DNA of 64,000 nucleotides from Bacteroidota bacterium (GTDB taxonomy: Bacteria; Bacteroidota; Bacteroidia; Bacteroidales; GCA-2711565). The notes beneath the pieces are model-generated. The model saw only the letters and a list, made by a program, of their open reading frames with translations, was not told the DNA's origin and ran no database searches. The translations under genes and the position numbers were made by a program. Location of the stretch: assembly GCA_018816945.1 (NCBI GenBank), contig JAHIVC010000099.1, forward strand, positions 1-64,000. The letters run 5' to 3'. Position 1 is the stretch's first letter. Each line of letters starts with the position of its first letter. Below, piece by piece: positions 62,948 to 64,000 of the stretch.

Positions 62948-64000
62948 TTAAAATTTTACGTTTAAACCAAAAACAATAGATTTAATAGGAGGAGTGGTCA
63001 ATCCTGTGAAACCAGAAGCCTGAACTTCAGGGTCATATTTTAAATCTTTATCTTTTACCCAGGTCCATAAATTGGTTCCTCTAACATAGGCCCTCAATCC
63101 TGAAATCTTGAACTTAGAGATTATTGTTTCCGGGAAATCATACCCAAAAACGATATCTTTTAACCTCATATAATCTCCATCATATAAGAATCGGGTTGAT
63201 GTATTTGAAGCAAGTTTTCCGTTATCCCACGACATTCTTGGAACATTAGTGATGTCACCTGGTTTTTGCCATCTTTCCATCAAATCCTGAACACCATTAT
63301 AATTGTAGGTAACTAAAGTTCCTGCATTGTGCATATAACGTGACCAGTCTTCAAAAACCTGGTTTCCTCCCGAGAATGACATATTTGCATCTAAGAAGAA
63401 TCCTTTATAATCAACATGGGCACCAAAACCTCCTGAATGAGTTGGAATTGCACTCTTACCTTGCCATGTAGCCAGAGCCTCTGCGTAAACACTGGTAGTA
63501 GCACCGTCAACACCATTCAGGTACCAAAGCGGAAAACCATTAGCAGGATCAACTCCGGCCCATTTTTTCATGTACCATTCGTTCATAACATGACCCGTAG
63601 CAATTCTTCGGGTAGCAGTTGAAATATTAATTTCTTCACCATTTCCATCCAAAGCCAACTCAGTAACCTCATTATCAACGGTACCAATATTAAAGGTAGC
63701 ACTAACATTTAAATCAGTTGAACGAACAAGTTCCACATTAACAATGAATTCGACTCCTTTGTTAATCATGGCACCAATATTTTGTGTTATTGAATTGTGA
63801 CCGGTTGTACGCGACAATGGTACATTTTGCAATAAGTCATAAGTTTTCTTGTGGAAGTAAGCAAAAGATCCATTAACCTTATTATCGAAGAATCCAAAAT
63901 CAATACCTAAATCATAGTTTTTATTTTTCTCCCATGTTAGATTAATGTTTCCGTACTGGCTCGGGTAAACGGCTCCATTATCATCATAGTTAGCATCATA
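62948..64000 (-). CDS. SusC/RagA family TonB-linked outer-membrane protein, C-terminal part
   Basis: The frame is open from the right edge (64000) to the stop at 62948, 350 residues of the C-terminal barrel. Typical text: YGNINLTWEKNKNYDLGIDF, INKGVEFIVNVELVRS, TRFLYDGDYMRLKDIVFGYD, LRAYVRGTNLWTWVKD and the end PPIKSIVFGLNVKF, the terminal barrel strand. An internal TTG in a short frame (63832) is not a start, because the reading continues upstream. Forms the active transporter with the SusD lipoprotein encoded 3 bp downstream. Confidence 0.93.
   Translation of the reverse strand, partial: YDANYDDNGAVYPSQYGNINLTWEKNKNYDLGIDFGFFDNKVNGSFAYFHKKTYDLLQNVPLSRTTGHNSITQNIGAMINKGVEFIVNVELVRSTDLNVSATFNIGTVDNEVTELALDGNGEEINISTATRRIATGHVMNEWYMKKWAGVDPANGFPLWYLNGVDGATTSVYAEALATWQGKSAIPTHSGGFGAHVDYKGFFLDANMSFSGGNQVFEDWSRYMHNAGTLVTYNYNGVQDLMERWQKPGDITNVPRMSWDNGKLASNTSTRFLYDGDYMRLKDIVFGYDFPETIISKFKISGLRAYVRGTNLWTWVKDKDLKYDPEVQASGFTGLTTPPIKSIVFGLNVKF

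Noticed and set aside
62948-63832. A complete 294-aa gene starting at an internal TTG
   Set aside because: The same frame stays open to the window edge and reads as SusC barrel, so it is the partial C-terminal part of a larger gene.

Overview
The window looks like a chromosomal stretch of an AT-rich member of the Bacteroidota, most likely in or near the Bacteroidales/Marinilabiliales. Reasons: a SusD/SusC pair, type IX secretion (T9SS) C-terminal sorting domains, a gliding-motility-type C-terminal domain, a PorP/SprF-like outer-membrane protein, Y_Y_Y-propeller/LytTR regulation, FISUMP domains, and phylum-type promoter elements (TAnnTTTG, in the two best cases with TTTG 19 bp upstream). No rRNA or tRNA gene was recognised.

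Layout. 1-140: the end of an IS3-type insertion sequence. 148-3922: two adjacent secreted M14 carboxypeptidase homologues, the first of which has lost its catalytic residues. 4298-9480: a three-PAS hybrid histidine kinase containing a perfect palindrome inside its ATPase domain, an FAD-dependent 2-hydroxyglutarate-oxidase-like enzyme, a secreted AspA/AstE-like deacylase, and two overlapping microproteins. 9855-17403: an ornithine-cyclodeaminase-family enzyme, a very large Asp-box T9SS cargo with a lipoprotein partner, and a PAS kinase with a degenerate receiver. 17640-23529: a T9SS-type surface operon (PKD/CHU_C protein, PorP/SprF-like porin, 1206-aa repeat cargo). 23618-37969: mostly housekeeping and metabolic genes (PfkB-family kinase, an EF-G paralogue with altered GTPase motifs, iron alcohol dehydrogenase, mnmA, a TonB receptor with partner, the threonine dehydrogenase/kbl pair, cysS).

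38134-49380 is the most unusual part. An 11-kb segment sits between cysS and tyrS and is bracketed by direct copies of the last 19 codons of tyrS; three of the differences are synonymous third-position changes and one is a conservative change in the last residue. This is the signature expected of integration into the 3' end of a conserved gene. The segment carries a propeller-type sensor kinase with a LytTR regulator, a 1628-aa lipoprotein with ten Fn3-like repeats and three FISUMP modules whose ends are hypervariable, and a tight run of six small genes (CFI-box-CTERM protein, Cys-rich peptide, unknown, two zinc-ribbon proteins, beta-repeat protein). No integrase was seen in it.

49373-64000: tyrS, an SDR epimerase, a flavodoxin, an MltF-like lytic transglycosylase, a complete TetR-controlled YbhGFSR-type efflux operon (TetR, TolC, HlyD, DUF2147, two ATPases, two permeases) with promoter and operator repeats visible, and a SusD/SusC glycan-uptake pair whose SusC runs off the right edge.
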